Assembly: GCF_000184705.1 (NCBI RefSeq)
Contig: NC_014831.1
Coordinates: 806,001 to 870,000 of the forward strand
Length of the DNA: 64,000 bases
From: Thermaerobacter marianensis DSM 12885
GTDB taxonomy: Bacteria > Bacillota > Sulfobacillia > Thermaerobacterales > Thermaerobacteraceae
Direction: 5' to 3'
The notes under the pieces are model-generated. The model saw only the letters and a program-made list of their open reading frames with translations, had not been told where the DNA came from and made no database searches. The stretch's first letter is position 1. Every line of letters begins with the position of its first letter. A program made the position numbers and the translations under genes. Positions 8,424 to 15,996 of this stretch are shown here, in pieces.

Positions 8424-9377
8424 TTGCCACGTACCGTCCGCAAGGCCGTGATCCCGGCGGCCGGCCTGGGCACGCGCTTCCTGCCGGCCACCAAGGCCCA
8501 GCCCAAGGAGATGCTGCCCGTCGTCGACAAGCCCATCATCCAGTACGTGGTCGAAGAGGCGGTGGCCGCCGGCATCGACGACATCCTGATCGTCACCGGG
8601 CGCGGCAAGCGCGCCATCGAAGACCACTTCGACCGCTCCATCGAACTGGAGTGGCACCTGGAGCGCGGCCACAAGGACGAGATGCTGGAGTGGGTGCGCT
8701 ATATCGCCGACCTGGCGGACGTGCACTTCGTCCGGCAGAAGGAGCCCCTGGGCCTGGGCCACGCCGTCCTGCAGGCCCGCCGCCACGTGGGCGACGAGCC
8801 CTTCGCCGTCCTCCTGGGCGACGAGATCTTCATCGGGGAAGAACCGGCCCTGGCTGAGCTCATCGACTGCTACCGTGAGACGGGGGCCAGCGTGGTGGCG
8901 GTGCGGGAGGTGCCCCGGGAGCAGGTGCGCCGCTACGGCGTGGTCGACGGGGAGCCGGCCGGCCAGCGGCTCTTCCGGGTCCGGGACATGGTGGAGAAGC
9001 CCGACCCCGCCGAGGCGCCCTCCAACCTGGCCATCGTGGGCCGGTACATCATCGAGCCGGAGATCTTCGACCTGCTGGAGCGGGTGGGGCGCGGCAAGAA
9101 CGACGAGATCCAGCTCACCGACGCCCTGCGCCTGCTGGCCCGGGACCAGGCGGTGTACGCGTACCAGACCCGGTCGCGCCGCTACGACGTGGGGGAGAAG
9201 CTGGGCTTTTTGCAGGCCACGGTGGAGTTCGCCCTGATGCGGCCCGAGCTGGCGTCCGACTTCCGCGACTACCTGGTGGGGCTGGTGGAGGAGCTCAAGG
9301 CGGGCCGCTGGCCGGGGGTCGAACGCGCCGCAGCCACGCGCCAGGCGGGCCCGGCGCCGCTCCGGCGGCCGCGGTAG
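8424..9377 (+). CDS. galU: UTP-glucose-1-phosphate uridylyltransferase
   Basis: A 317-residue enzyme forming UDP-glucose. RKAVIPAAGLGTRFLPATKA with PKEMLPVVDKP is the GalU nucleotide-binding signature; GRGKRAIEDHFD, QKEPLGLGHAV, LLGDE, DMVEKP and KNDEIQLTDAL complete the family pattern. The start is a TTG placed 10 bases after GGGGGAGG; starting there gives exactly the usual GalU N-terminus, whereas the upstream frame is Arg-rich and unrelated. UDP-glucose is the substrate of the dehydrogenase at 60614. The sequence around the stop is partly repeated 49 bases downstream. Confidence 0.93.
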   Translation: MPRTVRKAVIPAAGLGTRFLPATKAQPKEMLPVVDKPIIQYVVEEAVAAGIDDILIVTGRGKRAIEDHFDRSIELEWHLERGHKDEMLEWVRYIADLADVHFVRQKEPLGLGHAVLQARRHVGDEPFAVLLGDEIFIGEEPALAELIDCYRETGASVVAVREVPREQVRRYGVVDGEPAGQRLFRVRDMVEKPDPAEAPSNLAIVGRYIIEPEIFDLLERVGRGKNDEIQLTDALRLLARDQAVYAYQTRSRRYDVGEKLGFLQATVEFALMRPELASDFRDYLVGLVEELKAGRWPGVERAAATRQAGPAPLRRPR

Positions 9378-9452
9378 CGCCGCGGAAACCGGGGCCGATC
9401 CGGCTCTCCTCAGGCGGCCGCGGTAGAGCCCCTGATGTCGGGGGCGATCCGG
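9364..9452. repeat. Imperfect 40-base direct repeat at the galU 3' end
   Basis: Bases 9364-9403 and 9413-9452 match imperfectly with a 49-base period: both begin GGCGGCCGCGGTAG (the last galU codons and its TAG stop) and both end GGCCGATCCGG or GGCGATCCGG. The middle differs. It looks like an old tandem duplication of the gene end. Confidence 0.6.
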
Positions 9453-9513
9453 TGGCCCACGCGACCACGGTAAGGGCCGGGAAACCTGCGGGTGGGAAGG
9501 AGAGACGGCCCGC

Positions 9514-9735
9514 ATGACGCGGATTGAAGCGACGGGTGCCGTCAACATGCTGGCGATGGCGGGGTTTCTACTGGTCCGTTACCTGGCCGAAGCGAGAACG
9601 GCGACCGTTGGGGCTCAGGGGTTGACCGACACTGCCCAGCTCTTCGGCTGGGCCGTACCCCTGGGACTGGTTCTCTTCGGGGTGGCCTGGGGCGGTTACG
9701 CCATCGGCCGTGCGGCCGCCCGGTCGGACCGGTAG
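9514..9735 (+). CDS. Small two-helix membrane protein, function unknown
   Basis: A 73-residue protein with an ATG start behind GGAAGGAGAG. Two hydrophobic stretches (roughly residues 11-25 and 43-66, LFGWAVPLGLVLFGVAWGGYAIG) separated by a short polar loop predict two membrane helices. The C-terminus is basic. I do not recognise the family. It stands alone between galU and a decayed region. Confidence 0.6.
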   Translation: MTRIEATGAVNMLAMAGFLLVRYLAEARTATVGAQGLTDTAQLFGWAVPLGLVLFGVAWGGYAIGRAAARSDR

Positions 9736-9962
9736 TTTGACCCGGCGTGCTGAGCGACACGGCCATACCGCGGGGACGCCTGAACAACATCAACCGGTGT
9801 AAAAACCGGCTCCTCTTCGGGTCGTTTGGATTATCATTCCCTTGCCTCGGCAGGTGCCTGGTGTCGAACGGTTTCACCCCCTTCGGACGGGGGGAAGCTT
9901 GGCCATCGACTCGGAGCTGAAGTCGTGACGGGAGGCCAGCCGCTCCTCGTGTTTGCTCCTGT

Positions 9963-10008
9963 GTCCAACCCGAAGGGGAACCACCGGTGACCTCTTTTGT
10001 CAAGGGTC
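9963..10008 (-). repeat. IS256-type element end, solo copy
   Basis: This 46-base stretch matches 10899-10944 at 43 positions, in the same orientation. Both contain CCAACCCGAAGGGGA and CCGGTGACCTCTTTTGTC. The second copy lies just ahead of the transposase remnant, so this one is probably the corresponding end of another, now deleted, copy. Confidence 0.65.
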
Positions 10009-10169
10009 ACCAGGGCCAGCCGGTCCGGCCCCGAGCATTTACACCACCACGAGGGACTCTAACGTGGAGGGGGTCGTCGCCCTGAAGGGATACGTTGAGC
10101 CCAGCCGCCTAGATGATGTCCAAGGGAGTAGTGACGTGTATCTTGCAGACTTCAGCGGGGTGCTTTAGG

Positions 10170-10190
10170 GCGGGGGCAGTGCGCCCCCGC
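10170..10190 (+). terminator. Hairpin terminator
   Basis: Perfect 8-base arms GCGGGGGC and GCCCCCGC around a 5-base loop, followed by TCATTGCT, a weak T tract. It lies two bases after a TAG at the end of a short open frame and upstream of the small membrane protein at 10226. Confidence 0.6.
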
Positions 10191-10225
10191 TCATTGCTAT
10201 GTTCCAACAAGGAGGCCAGGGGCAA

Positions 10226-10540
10226 ATGCGGGCATTCATGCACTGGTTTCTGTATGTGGTCTGGGCCGTAAGTCTAGACCTGATGGCTGCCGCCCTAGGA
10301 CTCTTGCAGCGGTTGACCACCGAAGCAGAACTGCAGGTTCGTGTTGACGGGGACGGGATGGGCTACTACTTTTTCCCCTTTGTCGCATGGGAGTACGTAC
10401 CCTCGGACCAAATCATTCCGCACGTGATACGCCTGGTCCGGGCCGCACTTTGGATCACCATGGTGTATGGGTTGGCACGTTTCGTGGTGGACCTGCGTCT
10501 GTTCAAGCGTGGTGCTAACCGGCCCAGTCCACCTCGATGA
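10226..10540 (+). CDS. Small membrane protein, function unknown
   Basis: A 104-residue protein. The ATG is preceded by AAGGAGG with an 11-base gap. It has a hydrophobic N-terminal helix (FMHWFLYVVWAVSLDLMAAALGLL), a polar middle with an aromatic patch (GYYFFPFVAWEYV), and a second helix (ALWITMVYGLARFVV). No family was recognised. Its last 26 bases overlap the end of the exonuclease-like/IS scar on the other strand, so the C-terminus may have been altered by that insertion. Confidence 0.55.
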   Translation: MRAFMHWFLYVVWAVSLDLMAAALGLLQRLTTEAELQVRVDGDGMGYYFFPFVAWEYVPSDQIIPHVIRLVRAALWITMVYGLARFVVDLRLFKRGANRPSPPR

Positions 10541-10601
10541 GAGCGACTTCAATGATACGGTGCCCCTTCCGGCCGAGGCCGGTGGCTTCTACGTCCAGCA
10601 A
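10515..10601 (-). pseudogene. Fragment resembling the start of a DnaQ-type 3'-5' exonuclease
   Basis: In the same frame as the 3' part of the transposase remnant, the sequence changes after KGS to LLDVEATGLGRKGHRIIEVA. This has the ExoI signature D-x-E-x-T-G-L followed by the R-I-I-E-V strand typical of DnaQ-like exonucleases. It stops after about 29 residues. The downstream strand instead encodes the small membrane protein at 10226, so the rest of the exonuclease is missing. Read as an accidental join of two gene scraps. Confidence 0.45.
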
Positions 10602-10866
10602 GGACCCTTTCCGAAGCTTGGGGATCTTCAGCTCGATGGAGCCCAGGCGGGTATCCCAGGGCCGAAGGCGATCGCCGTTGCGCTGGGTCTTCCGTGTCGC
10701 GGTGCGCCCGTAACGTCCGGCCCCGATCCCCGATCTGCTCGCGAACCTCAAGCTCCATGAGTTCCTGCGCGAGCCAGGGCAGGCCTTCGCGCAAGGCGTC
10801 GCGCTCAGGCTCGCCTTGGTGTTTGCGCAAAAGTTCGAGAAGTGCCATCCTGAACTCAGCGGTCAC
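10602..10866 (-). pseudogene. IS256-family transposase remnant, frameshifted and truncated
   Basis: Starts MTAEFRMALLELLRK and continues LREGLPWLAQELMELEVREQIG, the N-terminal region of IS256/Mutator transposases. The second half, AGRYGRTATRKTQRNG with WDTRLGSIELKIPKLRKGS, follows the same family but in another frame. The shift is explained by a 7-base tandem duplication (CCCCGAT twice at 10721-10734). Removing one copy restores QIGAGRYGRT. Only about the first quarter of a normal 400-residue transposase remains, without the DDE catalytic domain, so it cannot move itself. Confidence 0.8.
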
Positions 10867-10898
10867 CCGTGAGCGGACTTCCCTTCGGGCTGTTTTGC

Positions 10899-10944
10899 GT
10901 CCAACCCGAAGGGGAGCAGCCGGTGACCTCTTTTGTCAAGGGTC
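10899..10944 (-). repeat. IS256-type element end next to the transposase remnant
   Basis: Near-identical to 9963-10008 (43 of 46). On the minus strand it reads GACAAAAGAGGTCACCGG and lies about 35 bases before the transposase start, the position expected for the terminal repeat. It overlaps a small inverted repeat, CCCTTCGGG and CCCGAAGGG, at about 10881-10913. Confidence 0.65.
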
Positions 10945-11019
10945 CGGCCCTGATGCCTCGGTTCGGCGAATACGGCGGGGTGCATCCGCATACGTGAGAG
11001 CATCTGCGGCGGGTCACCA

Positions 11020-11574
11020 TGCAGGTCGAACCGCCTGGTGAACTGGCCCCATGTCCCGAGCGGACGGGAGAGCACCTGCGCTGGGAGGTGGAAGACGACC
11101 GGCCCCGCCGCTAGGTGCCCAATCCGGGACCGCGCACCCTGGACCGCGTACCCTGCGATCGGGCCGGGCCGAAGGGCCCATCCTGGCCCTCAACGCCGGC
11201 ACGCTGCTCCTGTTGGCGGGAACCCCCTGGTGGCCGCGGGTTGACGGTGTGATCCTCTGGTTGGAAGAAGATGAGAGCGAGCACCCCGCCACCATCGACC
11301 GCATGCTGACGCAACTGCGACATATGGGCGTGTTTTCGCGCATCGCAGGCCGGGTGCTCGGCCGGTTCCACCCGCGCGGGTGGGGTTCTCGGAAGATGAT
11401 CCCCTCGACGAAATCGTCCTGCGGGCCGTTCGCGGATACGACTTTCCGGTGGCGGCCGACTTCGACTTTGGCCACACCGACCCAATGTTCACCTTGCCTC
11501 TCGGCGTGCGGGCCCGGCTTGAGGCGGCGCCCGCGCAAGCCCGGCTTTTTCTACTGGAGGCGGCGGTGATCTGA
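11020..11574 (+). pseudogene. S66 family LD-carboxypeptidase (LdcA/MccF-like), broken
   Basis: Three frames in succession give one S66 peptidase C-terminal half. The first is PPGELAPCPERTGEHLRWEVE (11020-11112, ending at a TAG). The second is EGPILALNAGTLLLLAGTPWW, VDGVILWLEEDES and TIDRMLTQLRHMGVFSRIAG. After a shift near 11375-11385 the third is DEIVLRAVRGYDFPVAADFDFGHTDP with FTLPLGVRARLEA. The conserved Glu (ILWLEE) and His (FGHTDP) of the Ser-Glu-His triad are visible, but the N-terminal half with the nucleophile Ser is gone, replaced by the mobile-element region. In intact form it would trim peptidoglycan peptides or cleave microcin-like substrates. Confidence 0.78.
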
Positions 11575-11577
11575 CGG

Positions 11578-12828
11578 CTAGGGTTGGGGGAGTCCCCGCG
11601 ATTTTGGGATCTGCAGAAGAGGTTCACCGCTCACCACGCGCCGGGGATCCACGTTGCGCCCCGTGACCACGACCACGACCCGGCGGGGTTTGGGGCGGGG
11701 ACCCTCGGGACGCCAGGGCAACACGCCTCGGAGCGACTCGACGCGCCGGTCGGACGTTCCGCTGTCTGGCGGGGCAGCCGCCGATTCCAGAAGGGCCGCC
11801 ACGGCGGTGGCCGCACCGCCTTCCACCAGCAGTCCGTGCTCCTCCAACATGAAGGCCATGGCCCGGGCGATGGCCTCCTCAGAGACCAGGACCACGTCGG
11901 TCGCCAGGTCCCGGACCAGGCGGAAGGTCCACCGGTTGTCCAGGCCGATGCCGCCCAGCAGGCTGTCGGCCAGGCTGGGTTCTTCCGGCAGGGTGATGGG
12001 GCGGCCGGCGCGGAGGCTGTGGAACATGACCGGCCCCCGTTCCATGGAGACGCCAATGAGCTGAGGGGCCGTAACGGACTGCCTTGCGCCGGTAGCGGCC
12101 GCCGGCCGTGAGCTCGCTCGACCACCGGGTTCTGCGATGCCCTGCGGGCGAGCCACCCCGCCCGGTGCGAAGTGCCGCAGAGCCAGCCCCACGCCCGACA
12201 GCAGCCCGCCGCCGGACAGCGGGACGACCACGGCCTCCACGTCCGGCAAGTCGTCCAGGATCTCCAGCCCCACGGTGCCCTGGCCGGCGATGACGTCCGG
12301 GTCGTCGAAGGGGTGAACCGGAACCAGCCCCTGCTCGGCGGCCAGGCGGGCGCAGAGGGCCTCGGCGTCGTCCTGGGTGGGGGCGAAGACCAGCTCCGCG
12401 CCCAGGCGGCGGATGGCCTCCAGCTTGACGGGCGGGACGCCCTCGGAGACGCACACCACGGCCCGCAGGCCCAGCCGCCGGGCCACGTAGGCCACGGCCC
12501 GGCCGTGGTTGCCGGTGGAGAAGGTGACGACGCCGGGGACCCGGCTTGACTCTGAGGTTGACTCTAGAAGGCGAACCAGCTTGTTGGTGGCGCCTCGCAG
12601 CTTGAAGGAGCCGGTTGGCTGGAGGGTTTCGAGCTTCAGATACACCTCGGCTTCCGTGCGTTCCGAGAGGGCCGGCGAGGGGATCAGGGGCGTGGGCAGG
12701 GCGATGCCGGCAATTCGGCGCCGGGCGGCGAGCAGTTCTTCGCGCCAGCAGGGCTCAGCGGGCGAGCCGGTTGCCGGCCCGCCTGGCGTCTGGTCCGGGA
12801 TCCGACCGGGGTTTGCGGGGTTTCTCAT
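11578..12828 (-). CDS. Threonine/serine dehydratase-like PLP enzyme
   Basis: A 416-residue fold-type II PLP enzyme. The PLP lysine is in TGSFKLRGATNK, the substrate loop in TFSTGNHGRAVAY, and the phosphate-binding Gly loop in VVPLSGGGLLSGV. These are the marks of threonine dehydratase, serine racemase and the EutB-type dehydratases. There is no C-terminal ACT regulatory domain, so it is a catabolic-type, non-isoleucine-inhibited form. A 30-residue insert (GIAEPGGRASSRPAAATGAR) follows the glycine loop. It is transcribed away from the HepT-like gene. With peptidases and a peptide importer nearby, a role in amino-acid breakdown is likely but not proved; an ectoine-pathway EutB role is an alternative. 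Confidence 0.85.
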   Translation of the reverse strand: MRNPANPGRIPDQTPGGPATGSPAEPCWREELLAARRRIAGIALPTPLIPSPALSERTEAEVYLKLETLQPTGSFKLRGATNKLVRLLESTSESSRVPGVVTFSTGNHGRAVAYVARRLGLRAVVCVSEGVPPVKLEAIRRLGAELVFAPTQDDAEALCARLAAEQGLVPVHPFDDPDVIAGQGTVGLEILDDLPDVEAVVVPLSGGGLLSGVGLALRHFAPGGVARPQGIAEPGGRASSRPAAATGARQSVTAPQLIGVSMERGPVMFHSLRAGRPITLPEEPSLADSLLGGIGLDNRWTFRLVRDLATDVVLVSEEAIARAMAFMLEEHGLLVEGGAATAVAALLESAAAPPDSGTSDRRVESLRGVLPWRPEGPRPKPRRVVVVVTGRNVDPRRVVSGEPLLQIPKSRGLPQP

Positions 12829-12957
12829 TTCGTGACCTCCCGGGACGACCTTTCAACGGGCCCGCGTCGGGCTCCTGGCGGCCGGCGACATGCCGGCGCC
12901 TATTCCCCTGGAATCGCTTCGGGGGCAACGCCGGTACGGTGCAAAGGAGATGCGAGC

Positions 12958-13398
12958 GTGGACCTCACCTTTGCTCAGCGGCATGCGATCCGCATACGCA
13001 TTGACGTTGCTCGTCAAGAGTTGGCCGACTTGCAACGGTTTCGAGAACTCACACGGCAGCAATACCGGTCCGATCGGGACCGCCGCCGGATTGTCGAGCG
13101 CATCATTGAAACTGTTGCGGATGTGGTGGTGGACATCGCGAAGATCTTAGGATCTGCAACCGGCCATCCCATGCCTGCTGCCTGCCGTGAAACCATGCGT
13201 TCACTGGCAGGTGTGGGATTGGCATCCGAAGAACAGGCCGAGGCCCTTACGATCCTGGCGGAACTCCGGAAGACGCTGACCTATCGGTACCTTGACGACA
13301 ACTGGCAAGGTGTCCGTTGGTTTCTTGTTCAGGGTAGCCAAACCGTAGTTCAGTGGTTGAATCGATGCCACAAACTCGTGACGCCCTATCCCGAATAG
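12958..13398 (+). CDS. HepT-like HEPN domain protein with altered active motif
   Basis: A 146-residue protein with a GTG start behind AAAGGAGAT. The layout follows the HepT/DUF86 toxin family: RIVERIIETVADVVVDIAKILG, then HPMPAACRETMRSLAGVGL, then LAELRKTLTYRYLD. In active family members the last segment is the RNase motif R-x4-H-x-Y. Here it reads R104-x4-Y109-x-Y111, so the catalytic His is replaced by Tyr. No nucleotidyltransferase partner lies next to it; the only one in the window is at 6387, 6 kb away. It may be an inactive relic, a decoy, or a protein with a changed role. Confidence 0.78.
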   Translation: MDLTFAQRHAIRIRIDVARQELADLQRFRELTRQQYRSDRDRRRIVERIIETVADVVVDIAKILGSATGHPMPAACRETMRSLAGVGLASEEQAEALTILAELRKTLTYRYLDDNWQGVRWFLVQGSQTVVQWLNRCHKLVTPYPE

Positions 13399-13429
13399 TG
13401 CAGCCAGAGTGCAAGCCGGGACAAGGTAG

Positions 13430-13452
13430 GGGGGCGGTGTGGATCCGCCCCC
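13430..13452. terminator. Bidirectional hairpin between convergent genes
   Basis: Perfect arms GGGGGCGG and CCGCCCCC around a 7-base loop. It lies between the ends of the HepT-like gene (plus) and the M19 dipeptidase gene (minus), directly against the latter's stop codon, so it can serve both. Confidence 0.65.
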
Positions 13453-14715
13453 TTACCCGTGCCACACCTCCCGCAGGACCCGCAGGGTGTTGCCGCCGAT
13501 CACCTTCTTGATCTCGTCGTCGGAGTAGTTGTGCTTGACGAGCCAGCGTACGATGTTGGGCCACGCCTCGGCGATGTTCTCCATTCCCCGCACATAGGGC
13601 ACGTGGGGGAAGTCCTCGCCCTTGGCGCGGCTCTCGCCGATGGACAGATGGGCGGCGAAGGCCTTGTGCAGCGCCACGTGATCGCCAAAAAGCAGGTCGG
13701 GCCCGAAGGTCACGTGGTCGATGCCCACCAGCTCCACGCAGTACTCGAAGTGCTCCATCACCGACTCGATGCTGTGCTCGGGGTGGTTGCGGGTCAGGGT
13801 GGTGTGGGGGGCCGCCTCGATGCCGATGACCCCGCCCCGTTCGGCGCAGGCCTTGATCACCTCGTCGGGCTTGAGCCGCCGGCTGGGCCAGAGCGCCCGG
13901 GCGCCCGCGTGGGTGATGAACACCGGCTTCTTGCTGTGGCGAATGGTGTCCAGGGCCGTTTGGTCGCCCGAGTGGGAGACGTCGATGGCGATGCCCAGCT
14001 TGTTCATCCGCTCGACGGCCTGCCGCCCGAAGACGGTCAGCCCGCCGTCGCTGGGCTCCCGCAGGCCGCAGCCCAGGGCGTTCCCCTCGCTGTAGGCGAT
14101 GCCCATCATGCGGATGCCCAGCCCGTACAGCACGTCCAGCCGGTCCAGCTCGTTCTCGATGGGCGTGGCCGCCTCCAGGCTGGGGATCAAGGCCACCCGG
14201 CCCTCGGCGTGGGCGCGCAGGATGTCGTCGACCCGCTCGGCGCGGATCACGAAGTCCTGGTGCGCCAGGTCGGCAAAGCGCATGCCGATGTCGTGGATGA
14301 TGTCCGTCCACTTCCAGCCCATCTTGGAGGTGATGGTGGCGGCACCGTTGAGGAAGTTCTCGCACACCGCGTCCAGCCCCGACGCCGCCAGGCCCTCGTA
14401 CCCCGTGAAGATCCGGCCCTCCCGGATGTAGTCGAACACCTGGGAGACGTCGTCGGGGATCACCATCAGGTGCTCGTGGAGGGAGATCACCACGTTTTCC
14501 GCCAGGAGGCGCTGCACCCGTTCCTCCTGGGCCTCAGAGACCTCGACCACGTAAGGTTCGACCCGGTTGATCTCCGCCGCCAGCACGAAGGGCCGGTAGT
14601 CGACCCCCGGCTCGAGGTACTGGAACGACCGGTAGCCGTTGTAACGCTTCTTGGCCGGCATCCGGGCGCTGCGGGACGGTGCGCCCGGTGCGGGTTCGGG
14701 AGAGGGATTGCCCAT
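13453..14715 (-). CDS. M19 family membrane-dipeptidase-type peptidase
   Basis: A 420-residue protein of the renal dipeptidase family (binuclear zinc TIM barrel). Visible landmarks: VVISLHEHLMV in place of the usual D-x-H-x-D strand, ALIPSLEAA (bridging Glu), AIDVSHSGDQT (His ligand), FITHAGARAL (His ligand), HVTFGPDLLFGDH, and the C-terminal VIGGNTLRVLREVW. The canonical D-x-H-x-D N-terminal metal motif is altered to S-x-H-E-H, seen in a divergent subfamily. Start ATG at 14715 has AAGGGGAAGGAG upstream. No signal peptide is seen, so it is probably cytoplasmic. It is downstream of the iminopeptidase on the same strand, 218 bases apart, and probably in the same peptide-degradation unit. Confidence 0.85.
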   Translation of the reverse strand: MGNPSPEPAPGAPSRSARMPAKKRYNGYRSFQYLEPGVDYRPFVLAAEINRVEPYVVEVSEAQEERVQRLLAENVVISLHEHLMVIPDDVSQVFDYIREGRIFTGYEGLAASGLDAVCENFLNGAATITSKMGWKWTDIIHDIGMRFADLAHQDFVIRAERVDDILRAHAEGRVALIPSLEAATPIENELDRLDVLYGLGIRMMGIAYSEGNALGCGLREPSDGGLTVFGRQAVERMNKLGIAIDVSHSGDQTALDTIRHSKKPVFITHAGARALWPSRRLKPDEVIKACAERGGVIGIEAAPHTTLTRNHPEHSIESVMEHFEYCVELVGIDHVTFGPDLLFGDHVALHKAFAAHLSIGESRAKGEDFPHVPYVRGMENIAEAWPNIVRWLVKHNYSDDEIKKVIGGNTLRVLREVWHG

Positions 14716-14933
14716 GCTCGAAGACTCCTTCCCCTTGCTGTCGCGTGGGTCGTCAAGCCAGCGTCATGGCTCACTTCGCACGGCGGGACCGGCGGCCGTC
14801 GCACGGCCGTACCCGCGCCGCGCGGTTGGCCGCGTTACAGCGCCTTGGGGGGTACCCGGCTCGACGGGCGGCGGGACCGAAGACGGGAGATCCGACGGGA
14901 GATCCCAGGCCCGCCAGCGCTGGCGAGGGCCGG

Positions 14934-15779
14934 CTACCCCCTGAGCCCCGGCACGACCTCCAGCAGAAACTCGCGCACCACCCGCCGGAACTTCTCCGGT
15001 TCCTCCACCTGGGGCGAGTGCCCGCTGCGGTCGAACACCACCAGCCGCGCGTTGGGCAGCAGCCGGGCGATCTCCTCCGAGGCCTCCAGCGGCGTGATCC
15101 AGTCGTGCCGGCCGCAGATCACCAGCGTGGGCACCTCGATCTGGGGAAGCCGGTCCGTCAGATCGTAAGTGGGCTGGTTGCGCGAGAAGGCCCAGTTGTG
15201 GGTCTCGTGGCGGAAGCGGATGCGATCCAGCTTGGCCTGGCCTCGCTGGGGGTCGTAGTCCACCTCGTACAGGGGGAGGATGGCCGCGTAGCAGGCTCGG
15301 AAGTCGTCATCGTCGCGCACCTGGCCCGCAAAGAGGCGGGTCAACATCTCGCGGTCGACCCCGGGCAGGTTGCGGGCCAGGGCCGTCTGGATCGCCTTCT
15401 CCTGGTAGCGGTTGCTGGCGGCGGTATCCCGCAGGATCAAGGCGTACAGGTTCTCGGGGTAGCGCAGGGCGTACTCCAGGGCCAGGTGCCCGCCGTACGA
15501 GCCGCCCGCCAGGACCATCTTCCCCAGGCCCAGGTGCCGGCGCAGCCCCTCGATGTCGGCCACCCATTGCTCGTGGCTGTAGGGCGGCGCCCCTTCGGAC
15601 TCTCCCGAGCCCCGCTGGTCGAAGCACACCAGCTTCATCCCCAATGCGGTGAAGGGGAGGAAGGCTTCCCGGTCGCCGGCGCGGCTGCCCAGGCCGGGTC
15701 CCCCATGGAGGGTCATGAGGGGCACGCCTTCGCCGAAGACTTCGTAAACCAGTTCCACGCCGTTGATGCGGGCGCGCAA
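14934..15779 (-). CDS. pip: Proline iminopeptidase-type alpha/beta hydrolase (S33)
   Basis: A 281-residue cytoplasmic hydrolase. LMTLHGGPGLG is the oxyanion HGGPG motif of proline iminopeptidases, FDQRGSGESEG the DQRG-S-G-S motif, LAGGSYGGHLALEYALRYP the nucleophile elbow (Ser in GGSYGG). The Asp is in CGRHDWITP and the His in DRSGHSPQVEEP. It would remove N-terminal proline or similar residues from peptides. The start is TTG at 15779, ten bases after a perfect GGAGGTGAT. It is divergent from the iclR gene across a palindrome-rich 300-base region and is probably its target. Confidence 0.88.
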   Translation of the reverse strand: MRARINGVELVYEVFGEGVPLMTLHGGPGLGSRAGDREAFLPFTALGMKLVCFDQRGSGESEGAPPYSHEQWVADIEGLRRHLGLGKMVLAGGSYGGHLALEYALRYPENLYALILRDTAASNRYQEKAIQTALARNLPGVDREMLTRLFAGQVRDDDDFRACYAAILPLYEVDYDPQRGQAKLDRIRFRHETHNWAFSRNQPTYDLTDRLPQIEVPTLVICGRHDWITPLEASEEIARLLPNARLVVFDRSGHSPQVEEPEKFRRVVREFLLEVVPGLRG

Positions 15780-15834
15780 GCTGCATCACCTCCATGGCCT
15801 GCGGGGGCGGCGAGGCGTCCCCCACAACGCCCGT

Positions 15835-15863
15835 GGTTGACTAGATCAAACAGTTTGATCTAG
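15835..15863. promoter_or_regulatory. Palindromic operator, pip side
   Basis: Perfect arms CTAGATCAAA and TTTGATCTAG around CAG (15841-15863), overlapping the repeated GGTTGACTAGATCAA. IclR-family proteins bind short palindromes of this kind. No match was made to a published box. Confidence 0.65.
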
Positions 15864-15926
15864 CGATGTGCCGTGGATTCGGCGCCGTGGCGACGGATCC
15901 TCCTGCAGGTCGTCGGCAGCGGGCAA

Positions 15927-15944
15927 ATTTTTTTCGAAAAAAAT
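15927..15944. promoter_or_regulatory. AT palindrome in the divergent region
   Basis: A perfect 18-base self-complementary sequence, A-T7-C-G-A7-T, in a genome of about 70% GC. It lies midway between the two divergent genes. It could be an operator, a DNA-bending site, or a UP-like element feeding either promoter. Confidence 0.5.
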
Positions 15945-15996
15945 CGGGGTGCCGGCAGGAACCGGCGAGGGGGAGGCGAATCCGTAGCGACTAATC

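Larger units (their letters stand above)
9736..10225. other. Gene-poor stretch next to a mobile-element scar
   Basis: No convincing gene. It holds one copy of a 46-base repeat matching the end of the IS256-type remnant (9963-10008) and a short open segment (from GTG 10064 to the stop at 10168, ending YLADFSGVL) that could be the tail of a lost gene. A hairpin terminator closes the stretch. Local GC is lower than in the flanking genes. Confidence 0.5.

Noticed and set aside
9953-10168. Possible small gene in the gene-poor stretch
   Set aside because: Its first half is the IS-end repeat read through. Only the last ~34 codons (from GTG 10064) look protein-like, and there is no ribosome site, so it is mentioned as a possible gene tail only.
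10881-10913. CCCTTCGGG and CCCGAAGGG inverted repeat as a terminator
   Set aside because: It overlaps the IS-end repeat and precedes the transposase start, so it is more likely part of the element end.
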